From Heliopora coerulea (lineage: Eukaryota; Cnidaria; Anthozoa; Scleralcyonacea; Helioporidae), in assembly GCA_030142905.1 (NCBI GenBank), contig JASJOG010000267.1, forward strand, positions 152,501 to 216,500: DNA of 64,000 nucleotides, read 5' to 3'. The position numbers and the translations under genes were made by a program. The notes under the pieces are model-generated. The model saw only the letters and a list, made by a program, of their open reading frames with translations, had not been told where the DNA came from and ran no database searches. Positions 1-10,372 of the stretch are shown piece after piece (positions within the stretch are counted from its first letter, which is position 1; each line of letters begins with the position of its first letter).

Positions 1-539
1 AAGCGTTTGCAATTTGTCTTTTAATGTCTTATTACATGTATCCCACAAGGGAGAACAATAATCGAAATATGGCTGAATTAAAGATTTGTACAGTTTGATA
101 AGAAAGCATGAGGGAACAAATGGTTTAATTGTCCTCAAAGCACCTATGCCAGAACAAATCTTTAAGCATAGTTTTTCAATATAAATATCAAAGGCCAATG
201 TCTCATCAAGATCAACTCCCAAAGATTTGTGAGAGGTAACAGGCGATATTGAATTGTTATTCATGGTTATTCTGGAATGTAAATCAGCAACTTTGGATGT
301 CAAATTAGGTTTAGATCCTATAACCATGAACTTGGTTTTTGAGGAATGGGATTGGAGTTTATTTAAGGTTAACCAATCCATTATATTCTCTAAATCTGAG
401 TTCAAGTTATCGACTAATTCAACAGGATCACACGACGAAGCAAATATTTGTGTATCATCAGCATATAAACAGGGTGTTGTTAAATTAAGACAATTGGGTA
501 AATCGTTGATATAAATTAAGAACAACAAAGGGCCAAGTA
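1..539 (-). pseudogene. LINE reverse transcriptase, 3' part of the RT domain
   Basis: The minus strand reads as the C-terminal half of a non-LTR retrotransposon reverse transcriptase. It starts at the VLGPLLFLIYINDLPNC block, then the catalytic YADDTQIFAS motif, and goes on to the CR1/L2-style segment ending ..LIQPYFDYCSPLWD at the window edge. This is the downstream half of the RT at 1452-2995; the two were separated by the insertion at 540-1451. Joining them at the duplicated CAAGTA restores the usual P-Q-x-S-x-L-G-P motif. The element continues beyond position 1. It is a dead copy, interrupted and with an in-frame stop upstream. Family assignment to the CR1/L2 group is by motif style only. 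Confidence 0.85.
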
Positions 540-1451
540 CAGTGATCAGGTTTAAAATTTTATGAATGTGACTATGGCCCCACATTGTAATTAATCATGG
601 GCCATTGCTGAGTCCAATGGGCCATGAGCAACTTTTTATGAGACATAATAGCTATCACTAAATATTTGTGAATTTGTGAGACATAAACATTTAATTATTG
701 CTTTATCCTCCTCTAATTTGGTATTTTCTACGGCTGTTTGCATTCCGGCCTGTAGTAATTTGGTTTCTTTGATACTTTGGTGGTCGGCTGTTGCCTCATG
801 GCGAACCATAGATGAAGTTTTAAGTTTCGCACCCAACTGTGTAGGAGTTAATCTTTCCATTCTTTATACACAGTGCAAAACATCTTTTTATCTTCATACT
901 TCAGCCATGGCCAAATTCTCAACCACCTTTCTTGAAATTTTCGACTCTTGGATTTCGAACTCGAATCGTCAGTGTTCAACTTACGATCATTGTTTTTTGT
1001 GTTAGGCTCTTCAACATTGTCGGCAGATGCTGATGAATTTGTTTCTCCAAACAACGAGGAAATTGTCCTCTGCCCAGCGCTTTTTCGGTGGCATTTTCTT
1101 GTTATTGTTATGAAATTATCGCTCCAGATGAGCTGCCATGTGGAATAATCGAGTTGAAATTCATCAGAGCTATCGCTAAACACGATTCGCTAACGTGCAA
1201 CCAATCGTAGGATTTCTTTTATTTGTTCGGCCCTAGTCTCACACGGAAACAACACGTTAGCAAAGTTTGGGTTTCGAATTTTTTCTATCCACAAAAAAAA
1301 CTACACACAACCAGATATATATAGCATTTTTATTTAGGCAAGCATAGGAGAATATAGCATGGGCCAAATGGCGCAGTTAAACTGGATTTATTGCGCCATT
1401 TAGTGTAAAAATGCGACTATGGCGCATGGCGCGGGCGTTTCCCGATCACTG
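540..1451 (-). mobile_element. 912-bp DNA transposon nested in a LINE, 6-bp TSD
   Basis: Terminal inverted repeats CAGTGATCAGG (540-550) and CCCGATCACTG (1441-1451, reverse complement CAGTGATCGGG) bound the insertion. CAAGTA occurs just outside both ends (534-539 and 1452-1457). Removing the insertion and one CAAGTA restores the LINE reading frame. Words of the type ATGGSSC and their complements recur near both ends (about 573-625 and 1355-1435) and may be transposase-binding sites. The interior has decayed minus-strand coding sequence (1183-848 and 860-636) with a KFQERWL..WPWLKY..MFC block and a later VRHEATADH block. These resemble the TTF/BED-like zinc finger of hAT-derived ZNF862-type proteins, with one Cys replaced. 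A 6-bp duplication does not fit the 8 bp of hAT, so the superfamily is unresolved. Probably non-autonomous. Confidence 0.8.
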
Positions 1452-2995
1452 CAAGTATTGACTCTTGCGGAATAATACATATCATTTTACCTTTTCCAGA
1501 AAGAAAGCCATTTATGAGGCATTGTTGATATCGATTTGTTAAGTATGAATGGAACCACTTAAGTTCCGTGTGGGAAACTCCATAAAATGCCAATTTCTCA
1601 AGTAGAATATCATGGTCAACGGAATCAAACGCTTTACGAATGTCAAGGAAAACAACCCCTGTTAGTTTGCCGTTGTCCATATTTTCAAACCTGGCATCGC
1701 ACATTTGAATTAAAGCAGTAAGTGTGGAATGTCCTGGCCGAAAACCGGATTGGAATTTAGATATAAGGTAGTTATCATTTAAATGTTTGTAAAGTTGTTG
1801 GAAAATTTCTTTTTCGAATACCTTACTTATAATTGGTAAAATTGATATAGGTCTATAGTTACCCATAATTCGTCTGTTGCCTTCCTTGCATATCGGGGTT
1901 ACTCTCGTATTTTTCCAATCATCCACAAACACCCCAGTTGAAGGTGATAAATTAAATATGAAAGTCAGAGAAGGTGCTATAATGTCTGAAGCGATTCGCA
2001 GCATCTTTGTTGGAATTTTATCAAGACCAGTGCTTTTGGAAATTTTCAAATGTCTTAAGGTTTTCAAAACATTTTCAACCGGAATATACATAAAGCGGAA
2101 TGATGGGATATTAGAATCAACATGACTTTTTAAATAAGTGTCAACCTTATTAGTTGACTGTTTTGTTAATTCAGAAGCTAGTTTGGGTCCAATATTAATA
2201 AAGAAGTCATTAAAAGATTCCGAAATATTTTCATCATCAGAAATAATTTTATCATCAATCTCGATTTCATTTACACGGCCGCTTGGTTTACTCGCCCGAC
2301 CAGTAAGGGAATTAATCAATTTTCAAGTAGTTTTCGGGTCGATTTTATTACATTCTGCAATTTTTTGACGATAATAGCGCAATTTACTTTTCCGCATTTC
2401 AATATTTACTCTGTTCCTTTCGGCTTGATAAAGTCTCCAATGATGTTTGGAGCCGTGCCTAACAAATTGTTTTTTATGATAATCATGATTTCGCATTTTC
2501 TGTTTAATGTTCGGGGTAAGCCATGGAATAGAAGATTGTCTTATACGCTTATGTCTTACAGGAGCGTGTCTATCTAGTATAACATTAAAATTGGATTCCC
2601 AGACTTTCCAAGCTAGGTTAGGATCATTGATAGTTTCTATTTCTTGCCAAGACGTATTAAGTATGTCATAAATAAAGTTTTCCTTCACAAAGTGTTTTAA
2701 GTTTCGTACTTCTTTTGTGATCGATCTACGCTTAGGTGGAATACACTTACGAACAACATAAATTAAACTATAGTCTGACATGCCATTATGAATCACTCCT
2801 GATGCTGCTATATTTCTTGTCCCATTTGTAAATATCAGATCTATTAAAGTAGCTGACGTGTTTGTCACACGTGTCGGTTTCGAAATCAGTTGTTGTAATT
2901 GGTATGTAGACGATAAAAATTGCAATTTTCGAGTATGGGGCTCAGATGGACTTTTGGAATAGTCACAATTCATATCCCCTAAAATAATTGTTTAT
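1452..2995 (-). pseudogene. LINE (CR1/L2-like) endonuclease C-terminus and RT N-terminal half
   Basis: Read on the minus strand, the open frame starts after a stop near 2995 with TIILGDMNCDY, the APE-endonuclease ILGDxN motif. It continues with the SATLIDLIFTNG and GMSDYSLIY blocks and a basic linker. After one in-frame stop (about 2320-2322), the RT domain follows: fingers (..NYRPISILPIISKVFEK), FRPGHST and the first catalytic block VVFLDIRKAFDSVDHDIL. It runs to the insertion at 1451. The 5' half of the endonuclease is missing, consistent with ordinary 5' truncation. The element once encoded reverse transcription and target nicking for its own transposition; this copy is inactive. Confidence 0.9.
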
Positions 2996-3842
2996 TAATA
3001 ATATACATGAAAAAATTTCTCGACTCTGATTGGCTTACAGCAGTGAAATTTCAAAGTAACAAAATGCAGATGAACGGTAACAATAGTTTGCACAGAATAC
3101 TGAACTCTGCTCTTTCTACCACTGATTGGGCAAGTTTCAACCCACGCATGGGGCTGATGTCACAACCTTATTGAATACTATTACAATATTGTTGACGCAA
3201 ATCTGGGAAACAAGCGTCAAGAATTTCAGAGATTCCCGGAAAATTATTCGTGAATGGAGTTTGACGCACTTTCATAGCTGGAATAATACACTATTTCGAG
3301 GACGTTGTCGCCGCAGAAACCAAAGCAAGAACGTTTTTAAATCTCTTCGGGAATGGTCCTATCAGGTGTTTAAGGACGGACACATTAGTGGTATAATCGT
3401 TGCGCAAGTCTATAACACGTTTCTACTTAAATACAATTGCTTGCAAGAGGTGAGGTAGGGTTGCGTTTAGGATATCATCTTCATAAGGTCCAAATTCCCA
3501 CAATTTAAAACGGGCTGGAATTTAGGTCGACGTAAATACAACAGGAGCTGTATGGAACAGGGTGGAAAAGCATTCTAACGAACATTGTGCACTAGACGTG
3601 AAAGCAAGCGCTAAGTATATGCTCGTAAATATATCAAAAATCAAGTATTGAAAATTTGATGTTTCTTTGTGTAGGATGAAGAGAATTAAAAAAAGAAACA
3701 AAGTAAAAAGAAGTGATAGAAAACCTGAGAATCCTATATCTTCTTTTCTGCCAACTCCAAATTCGTTTTCCAACGATTGAGTAATTTCTCTCTGAAACTG
3801 AAAGGTCTTCAATAACAGTTCATAGCCAAGACTATTGATACT
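2996..3842. other. Intergenic stretch, no recognised gene
   Basis: There are two open frames without recognisable domains: + 3126-3458 (110 codons) and - 3869-3522 (115 codons). A short stretch near 3640-3690 (minus) resembles 5400-5450 (plus), on the other side of the Penelope-like element, which suggests another diverged dispersed repeat. Nothing else is supported. Confidence 0.4.
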
Positions 3843-4098
3843 TAATGATTGGAGACGTTCTCTGACCAAAATTATAATTTATTTCGACGAGCTTTCGGCC
3901 ACTAGACTGTGGTCTTCGACAGGTACATGACTATAGAAAATTGCAATCTTATATACTATTCTAATGGGATGACATCACCGATAAAGGAATTTAAGTTATT
4001 TACGTGAAACAGATTAGATAGTAATTAGCGGCGGCAGTGTTTCTTTGTTAGCTGAGTGTATTGTTTAGGTAATGGCATTGCATTGTTGTCAGCGTCTT
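3843..4098 (-). repeat. PLE left arm, inverted copy of the 3' terminus
   Basis: Near-identical reverse complement of 4877-5132. Both arms share the GCGGCGGCAGTG block and the GACGAGCTTTCGGCC block. The similarity stops abruptly at TAATGATT on the outer side and at CAGCGTCTT on the inner side. Confidence 0.9.
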
Positions 4099-4109
4099 CA
4101 ATTCACCAT

Positions 4110-4950
4110 AGAACATGAAAACAACGACAAACTAGCATTCCTTGACGCCATTATCACATGACAACACGGAAAACTCAACGTTAATGTCTACAGAAAGCCA
4201 ACTCATACAGACAGATATCTAGACTACAATTCCCACCACGAGTAAAAACATAAGGTCAGCACAGCTAAAACATTGATCCACCGAGCCCTTACACTACCAA
4301 ATACCCAAGAAGGAAAAACTAAAGAGCTACAGCATGTCAAAAACGCCTTACGCGTAAACAGCTACCCTTTACGAACCATCAACAACATCATAACAGATAC
4401 CAAGTCAACGCACTCAACTCCTACACCTGAAGAATTGGTAGGGATGCTTTTAAGATGGTCGACCCTACAACCCACAGAAGATGCGTAACCTTACCATATA
4501 TCAAGGGCGTAACTGAACAGCTAACCAGAACTCTCCTTCAACATGACATAAAAGTAGCAATCAAACCATTACGAACATTTCAACAACACTTTCCCTCACC
4601 AAAACATGGACCCGAACTTGACAAACAGACGAATGTAATTTACAAGATTCCTTGCGCGGATTGTACCTGGTCATATATTGGAGAAACGGGAAGAGCGTTT
4701 GAAACAAGAAAAAAAGAGCATTTGAGAAATGTTAAAAAATTATGCGAAAGGTTCAAACATAGCTTCTCATGCTTGGAAAAATGGACATAAAATCGACTTT
4801 GGAAAGGGGGAAATTATTGACAGAGGAAATTTCAGAATGAGAAAGACATTGCAATCATGGCACATGGAAACAACAAAAGACGCTGACAACAATGCAATGC
4901 CATTACCTAAACAATACACTCAGCTAACAAAGAAACACTGCCGCCGCTAA
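4110..4950 (+). pseudogene. PLE polyprotein remnant: RT thumb region and GIY-YIG endonuclease
   Basis: The reading frame begins with HENNDKLAFLDAIIT, then a stop, then VYRKPTHTDRYLDYN and ..AKTLIHRALTLPN, the segment that follows the RT palm in PLEs. After another stop (near 4486) a shifted frame gives NVIYKIPCADC and WSYIGETGRAFETRKKEH. This is the GIY-YIG nuclease core: IYK and YIG strands, then the catalytic Arg helix. The C-terminus continues to the stop at 4950. The nuclease would cut target DNA for insertion. Stops and frame changes at about 4158, 4243, 4486 and 4770 show it is dead. Confidence 0.85.
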
Positions 4951-5132
4951 TTACTATTTAATCTGTTTCATGTAAACAACTTAAATTCCTTTATCGGTGA
5001 TGTCATCCCATTAGAATAGTATATAAGATTGCAATTTTCTATAGTCATGTACCTGTCGAAGACCACAGTCTAGTGGCCGAAAGCTCGTCGAAATAAATTA
5101 TAATTTTGGTCAGAGAACGTCTCCAATCATTA
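4877..5132 (+). repeat. PLE right arm (3' terminus)
   Basis: Holds the last PLE codons and the 3' UTR. At 5052-5084 the sequence CCTGTCGA, a short hairpin (CCAC/GTGG) and GAAAG resembles the central core of a hammerhead ribozyme, a motif known from PLE terminal repeats. The conserved A of CUGANGA is replaced by T in both arms, so self-cleavage is unlikely in this copy. Confidence 0.75.
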
Positions 5133-6472
5133 TGCCTCTACCTGACCGCGCATCATCTATATTCGCAACTATTGATACTATAATTCAGGTGAAATGTTTT
5201 TCAAGCGACAATCAGTGGCATGCTTCATTAACTCTTTCCCAAATGGATCAGTCTTGTATTATTTTTTGGTTAACACCAGTCGGTTTTAGTTGTGAAGGGA
5301 CGAGGTCCTGCCATGAATGGGTTAAGGAGAAGCTGCACTTTGAACTAAACCAAAGCCTATCTCGTTCGCAGAAACTTTCAACACAGTTGGGGAAGACTCA
5401 GGAGAAATCAAATTTCCACTACCTGATTTCTGATATATTTCTCGGCATATGCTTTATGCTTCCACTCCGAGTGCAGCAGCTTTTCCATACTATTAAATAT
5501 AACGTGTTTCCTGTAATTAGCCCCCAGGGAAGCATTTTTTTTGTGTGCGTCTGGACTTGGGGCTTTTTGGAAGAGGGTGGTGAATAGAGGCAGGAGGCTT
5601 ACTAAATTTTCTTGTTCTTAAGAAATTCATAATTATATAAGTCAGTATATTAGTTCAAAATATTAAAAATATATTACGCTTAAATATGCCGACATTCAAC
5701 TAAATGAACGTGTTTCTTTGTAGAATATTGTCGCTTAGTACTCACATTTCCATAACCCCCATCAGGGCTGGAGGCTGTATTTTTTTTTCTATGCTTCTGA
5801 ACTGGGGGCTTATTTGAGGGTGTGGGCTGAATAGAGGAAATACGGTAGCCTCTGTGGTATAATTTCAGTCGGCCTAAATTTCAGTTCGTTAAGAGATTTA
5901 ACCTTCGTCCTTGAGAAAACCGAGGACAGTTCTTTTTGTTAGCTGGAAAATTGTCAACGGTAATTCTAAACGAACTCGACTAGCACACTGCATTATTAAA
6001 AATATTGCAGCCCGCTTCTTTTCGTACGTTTAGAGTTACTTGTAGGATTTCACGAGGATCAGTAATTATTACAGATAATTACTTCGCCCAAATGGCATAA
6101 CCCTTTAGAGTCCTGACTTTTCTAAAGAAATTCTAGATTTTTCAATCAATTAAACTTCTTATTTTTTAAATCTAGTGAAATCTATTTATGAATCTTATTT
6201 CCATATATTAAATCGTACAGATATGTAAGATCTGGAGCTAAAGGGATAATTGGATAAACACTATTTACATTCCAGTAGTCCCGGAATGTAGACGTTGATC
6301 TAAGTCTGACTTTTCGCAATTCAAATATCGTTGACAAAGTACAGATTAGCTAAACGCACTACAGACAGTAATATGTCAAGAACAGACAGAGAGAGGAATT
6401 AATAATTACTGAAACCACAAGCACTATTGGGTATATATGTCCAATAATACCATTAGCCTCAGTAAATATATG
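5133..6472. other. Gene-free stretch
   Basis: An open frame on + at 5132-5587 (151 codons) has no recognisable domain and a low-complexity end. The rest is AT-rich sequence with no exon-like segment that I can support. Confidence 0.4.
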
Positions 6473-6685
6473 CCCTTACAAAAATTTCACATGCAATTTC
6501 ACATATGAAAATAATAATTCATGCGTGAATTGTTCCAATTCTATACAGGAAATGAAATTTCATTTTGGAATTAATATTCAAATGTGAAATACGTGTTTCG
6601 TACACCAAGATTTCACACGTGAAATTTTGAGCTTGTTCATTTCCCATGTGAAGTAGGTACTTCATATGTGAAATTTTCGTAAGGG
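6473..6685. mobile_element. MITE W1, copy 1 (TTTCACATGTGAAA-word family)
   Basis: Ends are CCCTTACAAAAATTTCACATG and its near-perfect reverse complement CATATGTGAAATTTTCGTAAGGG. The interior is made mostly of diverged forms of the palindromic word TTTCACATRTGAAAT. No coding capacity. Further copies are at 15528-15771, 27132-27424 and 34466-34724. Confidence 0.75.
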
Positions 6686-8160
6686 TGTTAATTCTTTTCT
6701 GTGTCTGTTATGGACATATTCCTTTCTATGGTGTGTTTAATCTGTACGTTGCCAAGGATCTTTGAATTGAAAACTGGCATAGACTTTGATTAATGTCAAC
6801 GTTCGGTCTCAGGTTCAACTTCAGTAACTATTCTGTCAATGAGAAAAACAGTTCTTCAGTATCAGAACTTTCAAAATTGATCAGGCAGTGTAAACTTCAA
6901 AGGGATTATACTACTTTATAACCTACTGACTCCAGAATTATTTTGGAAAACTTCACTTCGAATTTGAGTCAAAATAAAGGAAAGGCTATGAACCATGTAA
7001 TGCTCACCATACCAGCTGAGTAAGGTATCAAAATATAGCTGTAGTAAATGTAACTATAAAGTGAATGTGGTCAGTGGCGTACCCAAGTGAGGGCTTACGA
7101 GGCTTGAACCCCTCGCTTACCAGCCACAGAAATTATTTCTATTTTGTGTCCACGAAAAAGAACAATAAGAATGTTACGTAAAATTAAAAGCAAATGGCGT
7201 AGCGGGTACAATGCCTCTAACGTAATTCTTCGGTCACCTTACTAGTGTGTTGTGTTCAAGGACTGTCAATTCATAATGCCGGAATTGGCCTTGTAGAGAC
7301 TTTAAAATACAAAATGTATCTTGTGGTGGAAACCTCCAGATCCCCCTAATAGAGATCCATTTCACGTCCTAGTCCTTCCCTTACAAAAATCATTGGTGGG
7401 CATCAATTCATTTGCACATAGCATAGAAGAAAACGTCTTGAGTGCTGAAACAGCCCTTATATGTAGCGAAAGGGATAATCCAGAATCAAATTCATTCGGA
7501 AAATCTTCATGGAGATAGTCGTCATATTTCATCAGTTTGACTGAGGACGCAATGATTTTCGGGAATTAAGAACTGAGTTAAGACAACGAATAGAAATCCA
7601 AAAATATCTGTTTCTCAAGAGTCTTCCCCTTTCCTCCAACATAACTAGATGACTTTGGGAACGAGATTTAACGAAAAGGTATTTCTAATCCCTCAGTAGT
7701 GTTGGAATTTCATCATGGCACTTGTGCCTGTTGTCGTGATAAGAGTGAAAAGGCTATCGATCACTTGAGACGTGTCTATTTTGACAAAGATACTGACCGA
7801 CCTATTTTGTTATATTCTAGCTCGTCATGGAAAACTTTATATTAGAGCTGAAGGAATATTACCAACGGCTCGAAAGCCTTAGTGGTAGGTGCTGCGCATG
7901 ATTAAATTGTTTATCAGAAGTGTTATTCAGATTTTAAATTAATATTATTACCGTAGGTGGCGCTGGGAGTTGACCGAGGGGGAGCGGTTGCCCTTAAATT
8001 TCTTAAGAATCGTCTTTTGCACGGCGTGCGAAGCGGGGGTGCAGCAGCACCCCATGATTTGGACAAAGGAACATTTTTCTGGCAAATCAAAAAAAAATTG
8101 GGGGAAAAGCCGTGAAAATAATACAAAATGCAGTCGGATATTTCTTAAGCGCAAATTTTA
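6686..8160. other. Mostly gene-free; holds the candidate elongase start exon
   Basis: A weak alternative start exon (ATG 6988, donor after 7019) and the better candidate at 7827-7884 lie here. From 7923 to 8160 there is a GC-richer block with open frames on both strands and no recognised product. Confidence 0.35.
7827..7884 (+). CDS. Candidate first coding exon of the ELOVL4-like gene
   Basis: ATG at 7827 sits in a good context (G at -3, G at +4). It opens a 19-codon stretch, MENFILELKEYYQRLESLS, followed by a usable donor (G|GTAGGT). Length and composition resemble the N-terminus of ELOVL proteins before the first membrane helix. The exon ends in phase 1, whereas the next secure exon (15883) needs a preceding phase of 2. 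A small connecting exon carrying the usual D-R-x-x-x-W-P-L-M segment would therefore have to exist, and I did not find it. This is inference; transcript data would settle it. Confidence 0.3.
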
Positions 8161-8830
8161 GGTCATGCGTTCATTACTGGGCGCACAGATTATTGCAACA
8201 GCCTTCTGTACGGTTTACCATTAGTTCATTTAAGTAAATTGCAACGTGTACGGAATTCAGCTGCTAGATTAATTTACAATATCTCAAAATATGATCATAT
8301 AACGCCCGTGTTATATACTCTACATTGGTTACCTATTCAATATCGCATTAGTTTTGAAATACTCATTTTTACTTTTAAGGCGATTCACGGTCTCGCTCCT
8401 GAATATATAAGTAATTTAATAGACATTGGAGATAGGTCCAGATATAGTCTTAGATCAAATAGTGGTTTACTTCTAAATCAGCCAAGTGCTAGATTTAGAA
8501 AGACATTAGGGGACAGATCGTTTACATCTGCTGCCCCTGAACTGTAGAATAAGCTGCCGCTATATATGAGGAAGACTGACAATTTTGTTAATTTTATATG
8601 TTGCTTAAAGACTCACTTATTTAGGTTGGCTTTTAGTGTGAGTTAGGTTTTTATTACTTTTATTTTTAATTAATTTTGTAATAATTAACTATATTAAGTT
8701 ATCAATTAATTTTGGTATTTTATGTAACATATGTTTATTATTTCCTTAATTTAAATTTGTAAAGCGCATTTGATCATATTTCCATGTAAATTTGCGCTAT
8801 AGAAATTTTTATTATTATTATTATCATTAT
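8161..8830 (+). pseudogene. LINE RT C-terminus with 3' UTR
   Basis: The frame gives LITGxDYCNSLLYGLP, LQRVRNSAARLIYN and TPVLYTLHWLPIQYRI, the standard C-terminal tail of CR1/L2-type reverse transcriptases, then one stop (8545) and ..LKTHLFRLAF. The tail AAATTTGCGCTATAGAAATTTTTA leads into (TTA)n at about 8808, as expected for a LINE 3' end. 5'-truncated and inactive. Confidence 0.85.
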
Positions 8831-9200
8831 AACAACTCGCACACCACAAACTAACTACAGTGAAAGGGGTCTCAGCATGGTAGGGGTTCCCAACATCCCT
8901 CCAGGTAAGGCCGCAACAGATATTGCACATTTCAGGGAACCTGTGGTGAAAGTTTAATTTTACCATTAAAATAGATTTTAAGAAACGCCCACAGGGCCAG
9001 CCCTTACTCGCCCAACTTATCATGCCAGGAAGCAGTAAGGGATGTACAGCCCCTCTAACGTCCCTGAAAGTACTCCCCGAATTATTATTATTATTATTAT
9101 TATTACAACTCGCACACCACCCAACTAAGGACAGTGGAAGGGGTCTCAGCCTAGTACGGGCTCCCAGCATCCCACCATATTATTATTATTATTAATTATT
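8805..9200. repeat. Two direct repeats separated by (TTA)n tracts
   Basis: The unit starting CAACTCGCACACCAC and containing GGGGTCTCAGC occurs at about 8832-8895 and 9106-9172. Each copy follows a (TTA/ATT)n run. This looks like an array of short retroposed units seeded at microsatellite tails. No coding. Confidence 0.6.
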
Positions 9201-9255
9201 CACCGAAGTGGAGGTAAATATTTACACTATTCATACTGAGGTGAATAATTTTTTA

Positions 9256-9330
9256 GCATATACCTCCCATAATTGTTTTGGCACATATTTTTCAAATTCT
9301 TAAAACAATTTTACGATTAGGGAGGTGTCG
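9256..9330. repeat. End fragment of a dispersed element (AGCATATACCTCSC)
   Basis: AGCATATACCTCCCATAATTG matches the left end of the element at 18759-19200. Together with 11040-11368 it may mark the two ends of one long copy (9256-11368) with a large internal portion; alternatively these are two separate fragments. Confidence 0.5.
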
Positions 9331-9960
9331 AAATGACGACGGCAACGTCAACGAGACATCTAGTCCGAGCAGGGATATTGGAGCGAGGTTGCTTCAAAAC
9401 TTACATTACGAATTACTCAAAAAGAAGGAAACATGTACGGTGAGGGAAATGAGACTTTTACTTCGACTAGTTTGAGACAAATACAAAATTGATTTCTGCT
9501 TGCATATGATAACAAAATAAGCTTTTCGATGTAAGCGTATCTAAATATCCTACTGGATTTACGGCCGGCCGTTTAGTCTAGATCGACCAACAAAAGGTGA
9601 ACGCAAGGCAGAATTTTGTTTATACAAGACTGATATAATTAAGCTTTCGGACGGTTTACGTCTACCAGACCCGATTGTGTGCTCCAGTGCTCTAAATGTT
9701 CCTGTACTGGAAGGCTTGTGTATTTCATTAAATTATTTTGTGCATCCTTGAAGATATTTGGACATGGTTCCTCAATTTGACGGACCTGTTGCGCAGCTCT
9801 AAAACAGAAACATTACTATTTTTAGATTTAGAAATGTGAGCTTGATGATCGTTCGTCTATCTCAGAAACATTACTATGCAAAATTGTCAGGGTTTTAAAA
9901 GTAGTATGAAACGATAACTTCACAATTAACCTACACTGCCGAAGTCAACTGAAAAATGTT

Positions 9961-10031
9961 GACTCGAGCGGGATTTGAACTCGCACCTTGGGGATACCGG
10001 TCCGCCGCTCTACCTGTTGAGCTATCGAGTC
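9961..10031 (-). repeat. tRNA-like sequence, family A (left arm)
   Basis: The reverse complement folds as a cloverleaf. It has GACTCGA/TCGAGTC acceptor ends, a GCTC..GAGC D-stem, an anticodon loop CCGGTAT (GGT, Thr-like) and a T-arm around TTCAAATCC. Mismatches in the anticodon and T stems, together with multiple copies inside repeats, argue for a tRNA-derived repeat rather than a working tRNA. Confidence 0.7.
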
Positions 10032-10301
10032 CACAGGGACGGGAGGCGAGTTTTTATCCAATTTAAGTGCACGAAATATTCTCGCGACAACTTAACGCTA
10101 TCCATGAGGATGGATGTGCGGTGTAGGTTAATTGATTTCGGCAGTGTTGGTTAATTGTGAAGTTATCGTTTCATAATGCACTGAGGATGATTCTGAAATA
10201 GAATTGAAACACTGCACATCCATCCTCATGGATAGCGTTAAGTTGTCGCGAGAATATCTCGTGCACTTAAATTGGATAAAAACTCGCCTCCAATCCCTGT
10301 G

Positions 10302-10372
10302 GACTCGATAGCTCAACAGGTAGAGCGGCGGACCGGTATCCCGAAGGTGCGAGTTCAAATCCCGCTTGAGTC
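10302..10372 (+). repeat. tRNA-like sequence, family A (right arm)
   Basis: Same sequence as the left-arm copy with few changes. A full 7-bp acceptor stem can form (GACTCGA/TTGAGTC). The anticodon loop is CCGGTAT (GGT). The anticodon stem has mismatches at both ends. Confidence 0.7.

Larger units (their letters stand above)
3843..5132 (+). mobile_element. Penelope-like element (PLE) fragment with inverted ends
   Basis: A 1.29-kb unit consists of a coding core (about 4110-4950) between two 256-bp arms in opposite orientation (3843-4098 and 4877-5132). The right arm is the genuine 3' end, because it holds the last codons and the 3' UTR. The left arm is an inverted copy of it. PLEs are known for terminal repeats that can lie inverted at the 5' end, often truncated. 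The catalytic RT core is absent, so the copy is non-autonomous. Confidence 0.85.

Noticed and set aside
3126..3458. 110-codon frame on + strand
   Set aside because: No recognisable family, no splice or start context, and flanked by repeats.
5132..5587. 151-codon open frame after the PLE as a gene
   Set aside because: No recognisable motif; the start lies at the PLE border and the end is G/T-rich low complexity.
6473..6685. CRISPR-like array of spaced repeats
   Set aside because: Repeats are diverged palindromes without uniform spacers, bounded by inverted ends; eukaryotic MITE, not CRISPR.
6988..7019. ATG with donor GA|GTAAGG as elongase exon 1
   Set aside because: The phase fits the exon at 15883, but the peptide (MNHVMLTIPA) is only ten codons and lacks the conserved W-P-L-M segment; likely chance.
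9961..10372. Functional tRNA-Thr genes
   Set aside because: Stem mismatches, many diverged copies with shared long flanks and placement in palindromic repeats indicate tRNA-derived repeats.
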